Assembly: GCF_036322805.1 (NCBI RefSeq)
Contig: NZ_AP027272.1
Span: 3,100,001 to 3,164,000 of the forward strand
DNA: 64,000 nt
Reading direction: 5' to 3'
From: Planctobacterium marinum
GTDB taxonomy: Bacteria > Pseudomonadota > Gammaproteobacteria > Enterobacterales > Alteromonadaceae
Shown here: positions 19,936 to 28,451 of the stretch, one piece after another
How the letters are laid out: every line of letters begins with the position of its first letter
Numbering within the stretch: position 1 is the first letter of the stretch
The notes under the pieces: generated by a model
Databases searched by the model: none
What the model was told of the DNA's origin: nothing
Seen by the model: the letters and a program-made list of their open reading frames with translations, nothing else
Position numbers and translations under genes: made by a program

Positions 19936-19952
19936 CGCAGAGGTAAAGATGC

Positions 19953-21689
19953 TTACATCTTATCGAGAGTTTGGATGCCCAATAAATCCAGGCCTGTAGC
20001 GATGGTTTTAGCCGTAGCCGCAGCCAGCATCAAACGACTCATTTTAAGTTCTTCAGCCACATCGTCTTTCAACATTGGGCAAGCTTCATAGAAGGACATA
20101 AACAAGCTGGCCAATTCGTACAGGTAAGTACAAAGCACATGAGGCGTTGCTTCAGACACCATTTGCTCCAGTGCTTCCACAAACTGACCTAATTTGATAC
20201 CTAATGCCATCTCTTGCTCAGCTTGTAGCGCTACTGGAGCATCGATAGTGTTCAAATCGATGCCCGCCTTGCGGAAAATACTGACGATACGCGTATAAGC
20301 ATACTGTAAATAAGGTGCCGTATTCCCCTCAAAGCTGAGCATGGTATCCCAGTTGAATATGTAATCAGTAGTACGATTTTTGCTTAAATCGGCGTATTTA
20401 ACCGCGCCGATGCCGATCTTAGCGGCAATCTCTTTGCACTCTTGCTCGCTTAAACCAGAATCTCTTTCCGCTACCAGCTTTTCAGCCCGTTCAATGGCTT
20501 CATCTAATAAATCGGCTAATTTGATAGTGCCACCGCTACGGGTTTTAAACGGCTTGCCATCCTGACCTAACATCATGCCAAAAGGACAATGCTCGTAGCT
20601 GGTTTCCGGCCGACTAAAGCCCGCTTTACGGCCAACGATTTCAGTTTGTTTAAAGTGCAGCGCCTGGCGTGCATCGGTGAAGATAAGAATACGATCCGCA
20701 CCCAGATCAAATGAGCGATAACGCATCGCCGCCAAATCGGTAGTAGAATACAAATAGCCTCCACCGGATTTTTGCACGATGTAAACCGCTGGGTTGCCTT
20801 CTTTGTCGGCCAGCTCTTCGATAAATACGACAACCGCTCCTTGATCATCCACAGCCAAACCTTGCGCTTTCATTTTACTAATAACGTCGGCCAGTTGATC
20901 GTTATAGGCACTTTCACCCATCACATCTTCACGGGTTAGCGTTACACCGAGTTTTTGATATACTTCTTCGCTGTGAGCGATAGAGATATCGATAAACTGG
21001 TGCCACAAGGTCATGCACTGTTCGTCGCCACTTTGCAGTTTAACCACTTGGGCACGCGCGCGATCGGCAAAGCCCTCTTCTTCATCAAAACGCACTTTGG
21101 CCTCGCGATAGAAGTCTTCAAGATCGGACAATGCCGTTTCTGCCACTTGGTTATCTTGCAGCTTATCGCTGAAATGAGCCAGCAACATGCCGAATTGCGT
21201 ACCCCAATCCCCCATGTGATTTTGACGCACAACATCGTGCCCTAAAAACTCCAGAGCGCGCACCACGGCATCACCAATAATGGTGGAGCGCAAATGGCCC
21301 ACGTGCATTTCTTTGGCCAGGTTGGGTGAAGAGTAATCCACCACCACTTTCTGCGATTGAGGCTGAGTCACCGCCAGGTTTGACTCAGCATTGATGCTGG
21401 TCACACGAGAAGAAATAAAATCGGCAGACAGGTGAATATTGATAAATCCCGGACCGGCAATTTCCAGCTTTTCCGCCATGCCATTCAGGTCCACGGCATC
21501 CACGATAGCCTGAGCAATATCACGAGGTTTTTGTTTTAGGCTTTTGGCTAATGCCATGGCACCGTTAAACTGGTAATGACCAAACCCGGCACGCGTGCTT
21601 TGGGTCAGCGGTGCAGGTGCATTTTCAGGCGCACCAATCGCGGCCAACACCGCTTTAAAACGAACTAAAAGTTGTTGTTGAATATTCAT
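19953..21689 (-). CDS. argS: Arginyl-tRNA synthetase
   Basis: ArgS charges tRNA-Arg with arginine. The ATG at 21689 gives 578 residues, the family length (E. coli 577), and the typical start MNIQQ; an in-frame TTG lies 12 bases upstream. The HIGH-like motif is HVGH within KEMHVGHLRSTIIGD near 125. The class I Arg-specific region PFKTRSGGTIKLADLLDEA and the anticodon-domain pattern NTAPYLQYAYTR are clear. It follows prfC on the minus strand by about 15 bases. Confidence 0.98.
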   Translation of the reverse strand: MNIQQQLLVRFKAVLAAIGAPENAPAPLTQSTRAGFGHYQFNGAMALAKSLKQKPRDIAQAIVDAVDLNGMAEKLEIAGPGFINIHLSADFISSRVTSINAESNLAVTQPQSQKVVVDYSSPNLAKEMHVGHLRSTIIGDAVVRALEFLGHDVVRQNHMGDWGTQFGMLLAHFSDKLQDNQVAETALSDLEDFYREAKVRFDEEEGFADRARAQVVKLQSGDEQCMTLWHQFIDISIAHSEEVYQKLGVTLTREDVMGESAYNDQLADVISKMKAQGLAVDDQGAVVVFIEELADKEGNPAVYIVQKSGGGYLYSTTDLAAMRYRSFDLGADRILIFTDARQALHFKQTEIVGRKAGFSRPETSYEHCPFGMMLGQDGKPFKTRSGGTIKLADLLDEAIERAEKLVAERDSGLSEQECKEIAAKIGIGAVKYADLSKNRTTDYIFNWDTMLSFEGNTAPYLQYAYTRIVSIFRKAGIDLNTIDAPVALQAEQEMALGIKLGQFVEALEQMVSEATPHVLCTYLYELASLFMSFYEACPMLKDDVAEELKMSRLMLAAATAKTIATGLDLLGIQTLDKM

Positions 21690-21704
21690 CTTGGCACTCA
21701 AGTC

Positions 21705-23282
21705 TTAGTGTTCACGAGTTTGGTGGAAAGTCACATCTGGGTGACGCTCTTGGGTAATGGACAAATTAACCATAGTAGGTGCAATGTAAGTTAAGTTATC
21801 ACCGCCATCCAGCGCTAAATTCACTTCTGATTTACGACGTAATTCATCCAGGTGTTTTTGTTCTTTGGCCGATACCCAACGAGCCGTGGTTACATTTACA
21901 TGCTCATACAGGGCATCCACGTTGTATTCCGCCTTCAGACGCGCTACAACCACATCAAACTGCAATACACCTACCGCACCCACGATAAGGTCGTTATTGA
22001 TAAGCGGTCTGAATACCTGCACGGCACCCTCTTCAGATAACTGGATCAAACCTTTCAATAGTTGCTTTTGCTTGAGGGGATCCCGCAAACGAATGCGCTT
22101 GAACAGTTCCGGAGCGAAATTAGGGATACCAGTGAATTGCAGCTTTTCGCCTGAAGTAAACGTATCACCAATCTGGATTGTGCCATGGTTGTGCAAACCG
22201 ATAATGTCACCGGCGTAAGCTTCTTCCAGCACCGAACGGTCACCGGCGAGGAAAGTAACGGCATCAGAGATACGCACATCTTTGCCAATGCGCGGTTGAT
22301 GCAGTTTCATGCCTTTTTCGTATTTACCCGACACTATGCGACAAAAGGCGATGCGGTCGCGGTGTTTCGGATCCATATTGGCCTGAATTTTAAATATAAA
22401 ACCGGTAAATTTGCTTTCTTCTGAAGACACTTCACGATCATGAGTCTGGCGAGCTTGTGGCTTAGGCGCCCACTCGGTCAAACCATCCAACATGTGATCA
22501 ACACCAAAGTTGCCCAATGCCGTACCGAAAAAAACCGGCGTTAACTCACCGCGCAAAAACTCTTCCTGGTCGAATTCATGGCTGGCACCTTGCACCAGCT
22601 CCAACATTTCTCGTAACTCTTCGGCATAACTGCCAATCGCTTCATCCAGCTCAGGGTTATCCAAACCTTTAATAACCTTGCTGTCCTGGATGGTATGGCC
22701 TTGACCGGTTTGATACAAAATGGTTTCGTCCCGCAGAAGGTGATAAACCCCCTTAAACTCTTTACCCATGCCAATCGGCCAGGTGATGGGCGCACACTTA
22801 ATGTTCAGAACGTCTTCCACCTCATCTAAGAGCTCTAACGGGTCGCGAATATCGCGGTCCAGCTTGTTCATAAAGGTGATGATAGGCGTGGTACGCAAGC
22901 GCGTCACTTCCATCAGTTTAATAGTTCTGGCCTCAACACCTTTGGCTGAGTCAATTACCATCAAACAGGAGTCTACTGCCGTTAGCGTTCGGTAGGTATC
23001 TTCAGAAAAGTCTTCGTGTCCCGGTGTATCCAACAGGTTCACCAGGTTGTCGCCGTAGGGAAACTGCATAACTGAAGTGGTAACCGAGATGCCCCGTTCT
23101 TTTTCCATTTCCATCCAGTCGGATTTGGCATGCTGACCTGATTTTTTACCTTTCACGGTACCCGCTGTTTGCAGCGCGTTACCGAACAACAACACCTTTT
23201 CGGTAATAGTGGTTTTACCGGCATCCGGGTGAGAGATAATGGCAAAAGTGCGTCGTTTATCGACTTCTTTTTGATAGGTCAT
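21705..23282 (-). CDS. prfC: Peptide chain release factor 3
   Basis: RF3 is a GTPase that recycles RF1 and RF2 after termination. It has 525 residues. G1 SHPDAGKTT lies at 18-26, followed by [26 protein letters not shown], and NKLDRD. The gene appears intact, including its 5' end, which is the known target of SXT-type elements in vibrios; no integrase lies nearby. The decayed copy of the rimI 3' end sits just upstream. Confidence 0.98.
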   Translation of the reverse strand: MTYQKEVDKRRTFAIISHPDAGKTTITEKVLLFGNALQTAGTVKGKKSGQHAKSDWMEMEKERGISVTTSVMQFPYGDNLVNLLDTPGHEDFSEDTYRTLTAVDSCLMVIDSAKGVEARTIKLMEVTRLRTTPIITFMNKLDRDIRDPLELLDEVEDVLNIKCAPITWPIGMGKEFKGVYHLLRDETILYQTGQGHTIQDSKVIKGLDNPELDEAIGSYAEELREMLELVQGASHEFDQEEFLRGELTPVFFGTALGNFGVDHMLDGLTEWAPKPQARQTHDREVSSEESKFTGFIFKIQANMDPKHRDRIAFCRIVSGKYEKGMKLHQPRIGKDVRISDAVTFLAGDRSVLEEAYAGDIIGLHNHGTIQIGDTFTSGEKLQFTGIPNFAPELFKRIRLRDPLKQKQLLKGLIQLSEEGAVQVFRPLINNDLIVGAVGVLQFDVVVARLKAEYNVDALYEHVNVTTARWVSAKEQKHLDELRRKSEVNLALDGGDNLTYIAPTMVNLSITQERHPDVTFHQTREH

Positions 23283-23370
23283 TTAGGATTAGCATTCCGA
23301 ACGGTTAAATTGGCCGGGAAGTATACTGAATCTGGCCTAAAAAGCCAGTTCAAGAGCGGGATTCAGACAA

Positions 23371-23452
23371 TTTCCCGCAGCTAATTTGACGCTCAAGGCG
23401 TCTTCTTCACCACCCGCCAGTGGATCGCAGTTTTTGCGGGTTTCGATGGTTT
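23371..23452 (-). pseudogene. Decayed duplicate of the rimI 3' end
   Basis: These 82 bases align without gaps to the 3' end of rimI (24803-24884), with 64 identities by hand count. Read on the minus strand they translate to TIETRKNCDPLAGGEEDAL, against IIETRKNYYPLADGKEDAL in RimI. There is no start and no rest of the gene. It lies between prfC and the two unknown genes. This looks like the original rimI 3' end, cut off when the segment at about 23453-24800 arrived. Confidence 0.8.
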
Positions 23453-23461
23453 AAAAAATAA

Positions 23462-23487
23462 AAATGGAGACCGTATCGTCTCCATTT
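23462..23487 (-). terminator. Terminator of the two-gene insert
   Basis: A perfect 10-base stem, AAATGGAGAC/GTCTCCATTT, encloses a 6-base loop. On the minus strand it is followed by a T-rich stretch (TTTATTTTTT), as expected for the end of the transcript from the two genes upstream. Confidence 0.8.
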
Positions 23488-23524
23488 CTACGTCACTTTA
23501 ACAAAGTGCTTCAAACAAAAAGAC

Positions 23525-23767
23525 TCATTGGGACTTGGACTCTTGAGATTTAAGCGCTTCCGCCATTTCAGAATAGTCTTTAAGTCGATAGCGATTAATC
23601 AGATATAAAGCTATTGCGAAAGGAAAAAAGGCAGCACTAAGGAAAAAGGTACCGATAAAAACTACAACTTTTTTACCCGGATTTGTGTAAAAACGACAGT
23701 TTAAATACGCAACAACTATCGCTATTAAAAACAAGATAGGTCCTACAAGTGTCGCATTAAGGTTCAT
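23525..23767 (-). CDS. Small two-span membrane protein, unknown
   Basis: An 80-residue protein with two predicted membrane spans (about 7-25 and 36-56, GPILFLIAIVVAYL and VVVFIGTFFLSAAFF) and a charged C-terminal tail with KSQESKSQ. The start is fixed by a strong AAAGGAGG site ending 7 bases before the ATG at 23767. I do not recognise the family. It follows the exported 287-residue protein by 50 bases and shares the terminator at 23462, so the two probably form an operon carried on the insert-like segment. Confidence 0.75.
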   Translation of the reverse strand: MNLNATLVGPILFLIAIVVAYLNCRFYTNPGKKVVVFIGTFFLSAAFFPFAIALYLINRYRLKDYSEMAEALKSQESKSQ

Positions 23768-23774
23768 ATATATG

Positions 23775-23782
23775 CCTCCTTT
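23775..23782 (-). promoter_or_regulatory. Shine-Dalgarno site that fixes the 80-aa gene start
   Basis: AAAGGAGG on the minus strand, 7 bases before the ATG at 23767. This rules out the upstream in-frame start at 23800. Confidence 0.85.
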
Positions 23783-23817
23783 ATTGTTTGAGTACCACAA
23801 AGAATGAAAGAAATAGT

Positions 23818-24681
23818 TTATTTAGCCTTACAAACCAGTGTGCAGGTCGATGCAGAGTCAGGGCACTCAAAACGACATGAAATTGTACCTCCACCTATGG
23901 CACCAAAGGATTCTCCAGAAGTAGCCAAGCTAAATCTTACCATAGCTCTATTCATCGCTTCATATTGTGCCTCTTGCTGAATAAGATACTCACCAACAGC
24001 TAATGCTTGGGACTTGTTCAATGGTATTGTATTACCTTGTTCATCTACTGCTAAAACTAACTCCAAATCAAAAAAACCATTTTCTTTAAGTCCAGTTAAT
24101 TTATATGTAGCAGAACTTCCATCACTGAAACGCATCTCAAATACATAATTTGCATTCACAATCTTATCAGCTAGTGTCCCCATTACGCCAAATGCGCCAC
24201 CAATTAAATCGAAAATATTAATATTATACATCCAATGGTCTTCGACTGCGTTTGCCGTTGATGTTGAACCAGCTATATCCCAAGCTGAACCCGCTAAATC
24301 AGCAGGTATATCTTTACTGTCTCCAAGTAAAAGCTGTCGAATAGCTTCATTAAGTGCATAGAGATCCTCTATGATGGTTTGCTCGGCTGCTGTCGGTGCG
24401 ATTTCAGTTACCGTCTGCATTGTCGGTAATCCAGGCTCCCCTGCAATCTTAGCAACTCGGAATTTTTTAATTGTTCCGAAGCCGTTGGAAACAAAGACTT
24501 CCGCGGAGCCATTAACATCAGGAATAAGCTTCCCACCTTCATAATTTGCCACATTTGAATACGCAGAATTAGAACCACAAGTATCACATTGCACAAATGC
24601 AGAACTGGCATTTGCCTCTTTTGGAGAGAGTACAAACCAAAAAAGAGTAAAAAACAAAAGAATGTTAATTTTAAAGTTCAT
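23818..24681 (-). CDS. Exported protein of unknown function, cysteine-paired
   Basis: A 287-residue protein with a clear signal peptide (hydrophobic INILLFFTLFWFVLS, likely cleavage after ANA near residue 25). The mature part starts with a CDTCG pair and ends with CRFECPDSASTCTLVCKAK, so disulfides at both ends are likely. The middle holds a glycine-rich hydrophobic stretch (IFDLIGGAFGVMGTLADKI). I recognise no family. Codons are visibly A+T-richer than in prfC or rimI. An AAGGA site precedes the ATG. It is the first gene of the insert-like segment. Confidence 0.75.
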   Translation of the reverse strand: MNFKINILLFFTLFWFVLSPKEANASSAFVQCDTCGSNSAYSNVANYEGGKLIPDVNGSAEVFVSNGFGTIKKFRVAKIAGEPGLPTMQTVTEIAPTAAEQTIIEDLYALNEAIRQLLLGDSKDIPADLAGSAWDIAGSTSTANAVEDHWMYNINIFDLIGGAFGVMGTLADKIVNANYVFEMRFSDGSSATYKLTGLKENGFFDLELVLAVDEQGNTIPLNKSQALAVGEYLIQQEAQYEAMNRAMVRFSLATSGESFGAIGGGTISCRFECPDSASTCTLVCKAK

Positions 24682-24721
24682 TAGTAATTTCCTTATTAAA
24701 TTAGCTTTTAAAGCGGTAAGT

Positions 24722-24749
24722 ATTTTACCAAAAAAATATATAGGGTAAA
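24722..24749 (-). promoter_or_regulatory. Candidate promoter of the insert operon
   Basis: On the minus strand, TTTACC (-35), a 16-base spacer and TAAAAT (-10) lie about 40 bases upstream of the ATG at 24681, in a strongly A+T-rich stretch. Confidence 0.5.
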
Positions 24750-24798
24750 TATTGAGACCCGAAAAAGTTAGCTATTGGTTCTAATACTGGGAGTACGG

Positions 24799-25263
24799 TT
24801 ATTTTCCCAACTCTAATCTCATGATCAATGCATCTTCTTTACCATCGGCAAGTGGATAGTAGTTTTTCCGGGTTTCGATGATTTCAAACCCCATATCCAG
24901 GTAAAGTGTTATGGCGGTATTATTAGACACCCGCACTTCCAACCAGGCATCCAACGCCTGGCGCTGATTGCATTGCAGCAAAAAGTGTTTGAGTAGCTCT
25001 CGTCCCAGTCCTTGCCCTCGCGCATCACGAGCCACACCGATATCCATTAAGGTAGCTTCCACCGATGCCAACAAGCCCACATAATAGCCCAACACTTGCT
25101 GGTGCTGATCAATGATTTGCCAGGCAAAATAGGGTTTAGTCAAACAATCGGCAAAGACCTTGCGGGACCAGGGAAAGGCATGACAGGCGGTTTGTAATTT
25201 AAACGCCCCATCGTAGTTGTCAGGCTCTATCGGTTGAAACTGAAGGTTATCCGGCAACGCCAT
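24799..25263 (-). CDS. rimI: Ribosomal protein S18 alanine N-acetyltransferase
   Basis: RimI acetylates the N-terminal alanine of ribosomal protein S18. The 154-residue GNAT protein has the acetyl-CoA-binding motif DARGQGLGRELLKHFL near 77-92 and the RimI-typical WLEVRVSNNTAITLYLDMGFE. It lies 4 bases after the holD-like gene, matching the holD-rimI pair of enterobacteria. Its last 82 bases are duplicated in decayed form at 23371-23452. Confidence 0.93.
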   Translation of the reverse strand: MALPDNLQFQPIEPDNYDGAFKLQTACHAFPWSRKVFADCLTKPYFAWQIIDQHQQVLGYYVGLLASVEATLMDIGVARDARGQGLGRELLKHFLLQCNQRQALDAWLEVRVSNNTAITLYLDMGFEIIETRKNYYPLADGKEDALIMRLELGK

Positions 25264-25267
25264 GCAG

Positions 25268-25882
25268 TTAACTTTGCTGTAGCAATTGCCAAAGCCGTTT
25301 TTTAACTTGTGGCTGATTCAAGCTTTGGGAAGAAAAGTAATGGGAAGTAGAATCCTTAAGCTCGTTATTATCCGACAGGACAAAAGGATATTTTACCTTT
25401 CCCGAGATTGGTTTGGTCACAAAGCTACGACCAATGCTTTGCAAAAATAAGGCAATGTCTTGTGCCAGCCCGCCTTGCAATTGTTCAAGCAACAATTCAT
25501 CCACTTCCTGAATCGCTTCCACTTCTTCGATAGCGGGTTCACTAGCGGCAGATTCACTGGAAGCAGGCTCTGCTGGTGTAGCTTCTTTTTTATCTCCCAA
25601 CTGAGCAGACAGCTGCTGCAACACGCTTTTTCCGGAACCACTTGCAGATTGAGTTTCGCTGCTTGACGCAGATTGAGAATGAAGCTCCTCTTCTGCCACC
25701 TTCTCTTCTGCCACCTTCTCTTCTGCCACCTTCTCTTCTGCCACCTTCTCTTCGATAGCCAAAGCCTGGGCTACTTCATCGTCTAACAGAGAAGTATCTG
25801 CCATTTGCCAGCAGGAAATGCCCATTTCAACCAAAATGGCTTTTTGATATTCGGATTGAGTAATTGTATTAGCTTGACTCAT
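25268..25882 (-). CDS. holD: DNA polymerase III psi subunit-like protein (HolD)
   Basis: HolD (psi) links the clamp loader to chi and SSB. The call rests on the N-terminal pattern ILVEMGISCWQM near 16-27, which parallels LQQLGITQWSL of E. coli psi, on the C-terminal PQVKKRLWQLLQ, and on the position before rimI. At 204 residues it is longer than the 137-residue E. coli protein. The extra length is a low-complexity acidic/Ser/Ala linker (about 45-130) that contains four exact KVAEE repeats. The psi assignment is likely but not proven. Confidence 0.7.
   Translation of the reverse strand: MSQANTITQSEYQKAILVEMGISCWQMADTSLLDDEVAQALAIEEKVAEEKVAEEKVAEEKVAEEELHSQSASSSETQSASGSGKSVLQQLSAQLGDKKEATPAEPASSESAASEPAIEEVEAIQEVDELLLEQLQGGLAQDIALFLQSIGRSFVTKPISGKVKYPFVLSDNNELKDSTSHYFSSQSLNQPQVKKRLWQLLQQS
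25691..25750 (-). repeat. Four exact 15-base tandem repeats inside holD
   Basis: The unit ttctgccaccttctc occurs four times in a row without mismatch. On the coding strand each copy encodes the five residues KVAEE (in register EEKVA). A unit of 15 bases keeps frame on gain or loss of copies. Confidence 0.95.
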
Positions 25883-25955
25883 AGTTCAAATGTACCCAAA
25901 TACGACTGGCTTGTCATTGAGAGACTTGGAATAATGTATCGAGTCCGAAGAAAAG

Positions 25956-26032
25956 TGGCAGGGGTGGAGGGACTCGAACCCCCAACCATCGGTTTTGGAG
26001 ACCGCTGTTCTACCAATTGGAACTACACCCCT
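25956..26032 (-). tRNA. tRNA-Trp (anticodon CCA)
   Basis: Read on the minus strand: 7-base acceptor stem AGGGGTG/CACCCCT, D arm with AATTGGTAG, anticodon stem-loop CGGTCTCCAAAACCG with anticodon CCA, T loop GTTCGAGTC, discriminator G and encoded CCA. It is close to E. coli tRNA-Trp. It stands alone between the holD-like gene and the HDOD gene. Confidence 0.97.
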
Positions 26033-26137
26033 GTCGTAGTTAGAACACAGAAAGTGTGCTAACACTGGACGCGGCATTATACTGAGAGATTTACAAAGGT
26101 AAAGGCTTTTATTGCACAACCTTAATCGTTCGCTGAC

Positions 26138-26986
26138 TTATTGTTCAGACATTTTCTCCACTAGCTGTTCTCGCAGCGTTTCCATGTCGGCATCGGTTAA
26201 ATCAAAACGCTCCAAAACAGCATCTTCCACCGCTTCCCATTCTGTATCTGCAGCTGAGTTAGTTTTCTCATAGTGCACACCGTGGCGCGCCAATTTCAGG
26301 ATACTCATTAAATCCAGGCCCGTTGCAGACAGCTCTCCGGAGGTATAGAGTCCTTCAACATCTTGCTGATAATAAATAGTTTCTACCATCACCGCGGGTA
26401 ACTTCCACTTTTGTGCCAGCACAGCACTCATGGTGGTATAGGAAGTGCCGTAGCGTGTGCGCTCTTCGTCGGCCACCGATTGCCAACCGCCCTCTTCTGC
26501 CATAGCAATGATATCTCGGTAATCATCGTATTCCATAATCATCACCGGAATACCGGCATTATGGAACAACCCCAACATGTAGGCGTGATCTTTCAGCGCC
26601 GTTTTATTCAACAAGTCAGCACTAATTGAAGCGGCATTAGCAATTTTTGAAGCGGTATCCCAAAAGTCTGCTAATTGTTCAGCGCTGCCCATGGAGGTTT
26701 TTAGCGCCACCGATTTAACCAGTGGTAATAGGCGTTTTAAGCCCAACGTCATCACGGCTTGCTGGATAGATTGAATCTCCTTGGAGCGGCGAAAAACCGG
26801 AGAGTTGACCACCTGTAACACTGCGGCAGAGATGCCGACATCAGCGGAAATCGTACTGGCAATAACAGAAACATCGGGTTCGGGCTTTTTTGCTTCTTCA
26901 CCAATTTTAATCAAGGCTTCAGGACGGGGAGGAATCGCTACTTTTTGCAGAATTGCCTTTTCTTGTGCCGTAATTGTAATACCCAT
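26138..26986 (-). CDS. HDOD domain protein
   Basis: A 282-residue protein made almost wholly of one HDOD domain (about 15-215): PPRPEALIKIGEEA, ASTISADVGISAAVLQVVNSP, IQQAVMTLGLKRLL and MLGLFHNAGIPVMI. HDOD proteins are related to HD phosphohydrolases and are tied to signalling and cell-cycle or motility control. The usual HD metal pair is not evident, so enzymatic activity is unlikely. It begins 5 bases after the kinase gene of the thiamine operon and may be cotranscribed, though a functional link is not evident. Confidence 0.88.
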   Translation of the reverse strand: MGITITAQEKAILQKVAIPPRPEALIKIGEEAKKPEPDVSVIASTISADVGISAAVLQVVNSPVFRRSKEIQSIQQAVMTLGLKRLLPLVKSVALKTSMGSAEQLADFWDTASKIANAASISADLLNKTALKDHAYMLGLFHNAGIPVMIMEYDDYRDIIAMAEEGGWQSVADEERTRYGTSYTTMSAVLAQKWKLPAVMVETIYYQQDVEGLYTSGELSATGLDLMSILKLARHGVHYEKTNSAADTEWEAVEDAVLERFDLTDADMETLREQLVEKMSEQ

Positions 26987-26991
26987 AAGCG

Positions 26992-27771
26992 TCAGCTCTT
27001 AATCTGTTCTTGTACTTTATTATAGGCGTTATGCCATAACTGCGAGGTAAAATCTACAACCTGGATCATAGCCATCGTGAATCGCTCAACGACCTCACTA
27101 TCCCGCTGAGAATATTGCGAGTATGCCTCTAAAAATATTTTGCTTTGCCCGGCATTTAATTGGTTTACCTGAATACACCCTGCAAGGTCAAAGTAACGAT
27201 TCCCCGTTGCCGCATACTCCCAATCCAGAATTATTAAATGCTGCCCTCTTATAATATGAGACAGATGCAAATCATTATGACAAAAACAGCTGTCATTTGA
27301 GGACTGATAAAGCTTTAACAGCGTATCCATTTGATGCTGAAATAAGGCTATGTCCATATCGGCAAGGTCTAAATAGCGCAGCCATTCAGCTTGAAGATCT
27401 AACGCTTTAGCCTGAATTGGCAAACTGTGAATTGCCGCCATGGCATGTGCCAAAGTAAGAAGTTTTGCGTGGTTTATATGACCATGCTGACAGTCTCCAT
27501 CAAGCCATAGTTCCAACCAGAATCTTTTGCATTCAGACAGAGCAACAGGCTTAGCCGCCAAACCGAGTTGTGCTATCTGAAGTTGCAAACTGTACTGCAA
27601 ATCACGGGAAACTACCTGGAGAGCATTAGTTTGAAAAACCTTTAAAAAATAGGTTTTATCAGCTTGTACACGGTAATGACGATTGGTACCGCCGCTTTCA
27701 AAAGGCGTAAGCGTGAATGACTGAGACTGAAAAACAAAATGTAGAAACCGCTCTAAATCGGGGGAAATCAT
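26992..27771 (-). CDS. Choline/aminoglycoside-type kinase, probable thiamine kinase
   Basis: A 259-residue phosphotransferase of the APH/ChoK fold. The catalytic loop is CHNDLHLSHII near 163-173, with the Asp of HND as base and the metal-binding LDWEYAATGNRYFDLA near 180-195. ThiK in enterobacteria shares this fold and phosphorylates salvaged thiamine. Thiamine as substrate is inferred from the operon: two PnuT-like permeases, a YkoF-like protein and a TonB receptor under a TPP riboswitch. Its start overlaps the preceding permease stop by 4 bases. Confidence 0.78.
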   Translation of the reverse strand: MISPDLERFLHFVFQSQSFTLTPFESGGTNRHYRVQADKTYFLKVFQTNALQVVSRDLQYSLQLQIAQLGLAAKPVALSECKRFWLELWLDGDCQHGHINHAKLLTLAHAMAAIHSLPIQAKALDLQAEWLRYLDLADMDIALFQHQMDTLLKLYQSSNDSCFCHNDLHLSHIIRGQHLIILDWEYAATGNRYFDLAGCIQVNQLNAGQSKIFLEAYSQYSQRDSEVVERFTMAMIQVVDFTSQLWHNAYNKVQEQIKS

Positions 27772-28370
27772 TGTTTAATACTTTGCAGCTTTTCTACCCG
27801 GCGAAGTTTTCGCCAATTATAAAAGCCCCAAGCAGAGATCAGCACTAAACCACCATACATCACTGATGTTTGTAATAAGTTCTCTTCAAAGAAAAGTATG
27901 AAACTGGCGAGATTGATCACCATCCAAAACAGCCAACTCTCTATCTTGCGAAAAACCGTGAGGATGGTGGCATAAACACTTAACCCAATGACACTGGCTT
28001 CAAATACGGGTTGCGCACTTGTGAAATAGGATGGCATCAACAAACTGATCCCTGTTGCTAATATCATGATTCCAGTTGTGAACACGATGTGCTTTCGAAC
28101 ATCACCAAAGGTGAATATGCTTATGCCATCGGGTTTGCTATTTTCCAACCAAACCGACCATCCCCAAATAGACATCATCATGTACACGATATTGAGCGCT
28201 ACCTGCCCGGGTAAATGGGCGCCGATAAAAACAAATGTATATAAAAATGCCGTTAGGAACCCCGCCGCCCAGCACCAGATATTGCCTTTCGCGCTGAGTA
28301 GAACATAAAGCAGGAAACTACATATCGCCAGAAATTCAGTTAATGGGTGTGTGGCAAATGAAATGAGCAT
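27768..28370 (-). CDS. PnuC-family permease, second copy (PnuT-like)
   Basis: A 200-residue integral membrane protein with about seven spans. It is a paralogue of the preceding permease: FLAICSFLLYVLLSAKGNIW aligns with VLAVICSLLYVHLAAKQQLW. PnuC proteins are facilitated transporters for vitamins, and the PnuT branch moves thiamine. I chose the ATG at 28370 because homology to the paralogue begins there; a GTG at 28424 would add 18 non-homologous residues. Having two copies in one TPP-controlled operon suggests different substrates, for example thiamine and a precursor (inference). Confidence 0.82.
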   Translation of the reverse strand: MLISFATHPLTEFLAICSFLLYVLLSAKGNIWCWAAGFLTAFLYTFVFIGAHLPGQVALNIVYMMMSIWGWSVWLENSKPDGISIFTFGDVRKHIVFTTGIMILATGISLLMPSYFTSAQPVFEASVIGLSVYATILTVFRKIESWLFWMVINLASFILFFEENLLQTSVMYGGLVLISAWGFYNWRKLRRVEKLQSIKQ

Positions 28371-28451
28371 CAGGTTAGTTGTCGGTCCCGGACAGCATTT
28401 AACACACCAGCAATCTGAGCCCACAACACTAGAGCTGTCGCTCCAATTATC

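Noticed and set aside
21705-23282. SXT-type element integration at prfC
   Set aside because: prfC is intact, no integrase is found, and the duplicated sequence is from rimI rather than prfC.
25691-25750. Possible CRISPR-like array
   Set aside because: The 15-base units are contiguous without spacers and in frame inside a gene.
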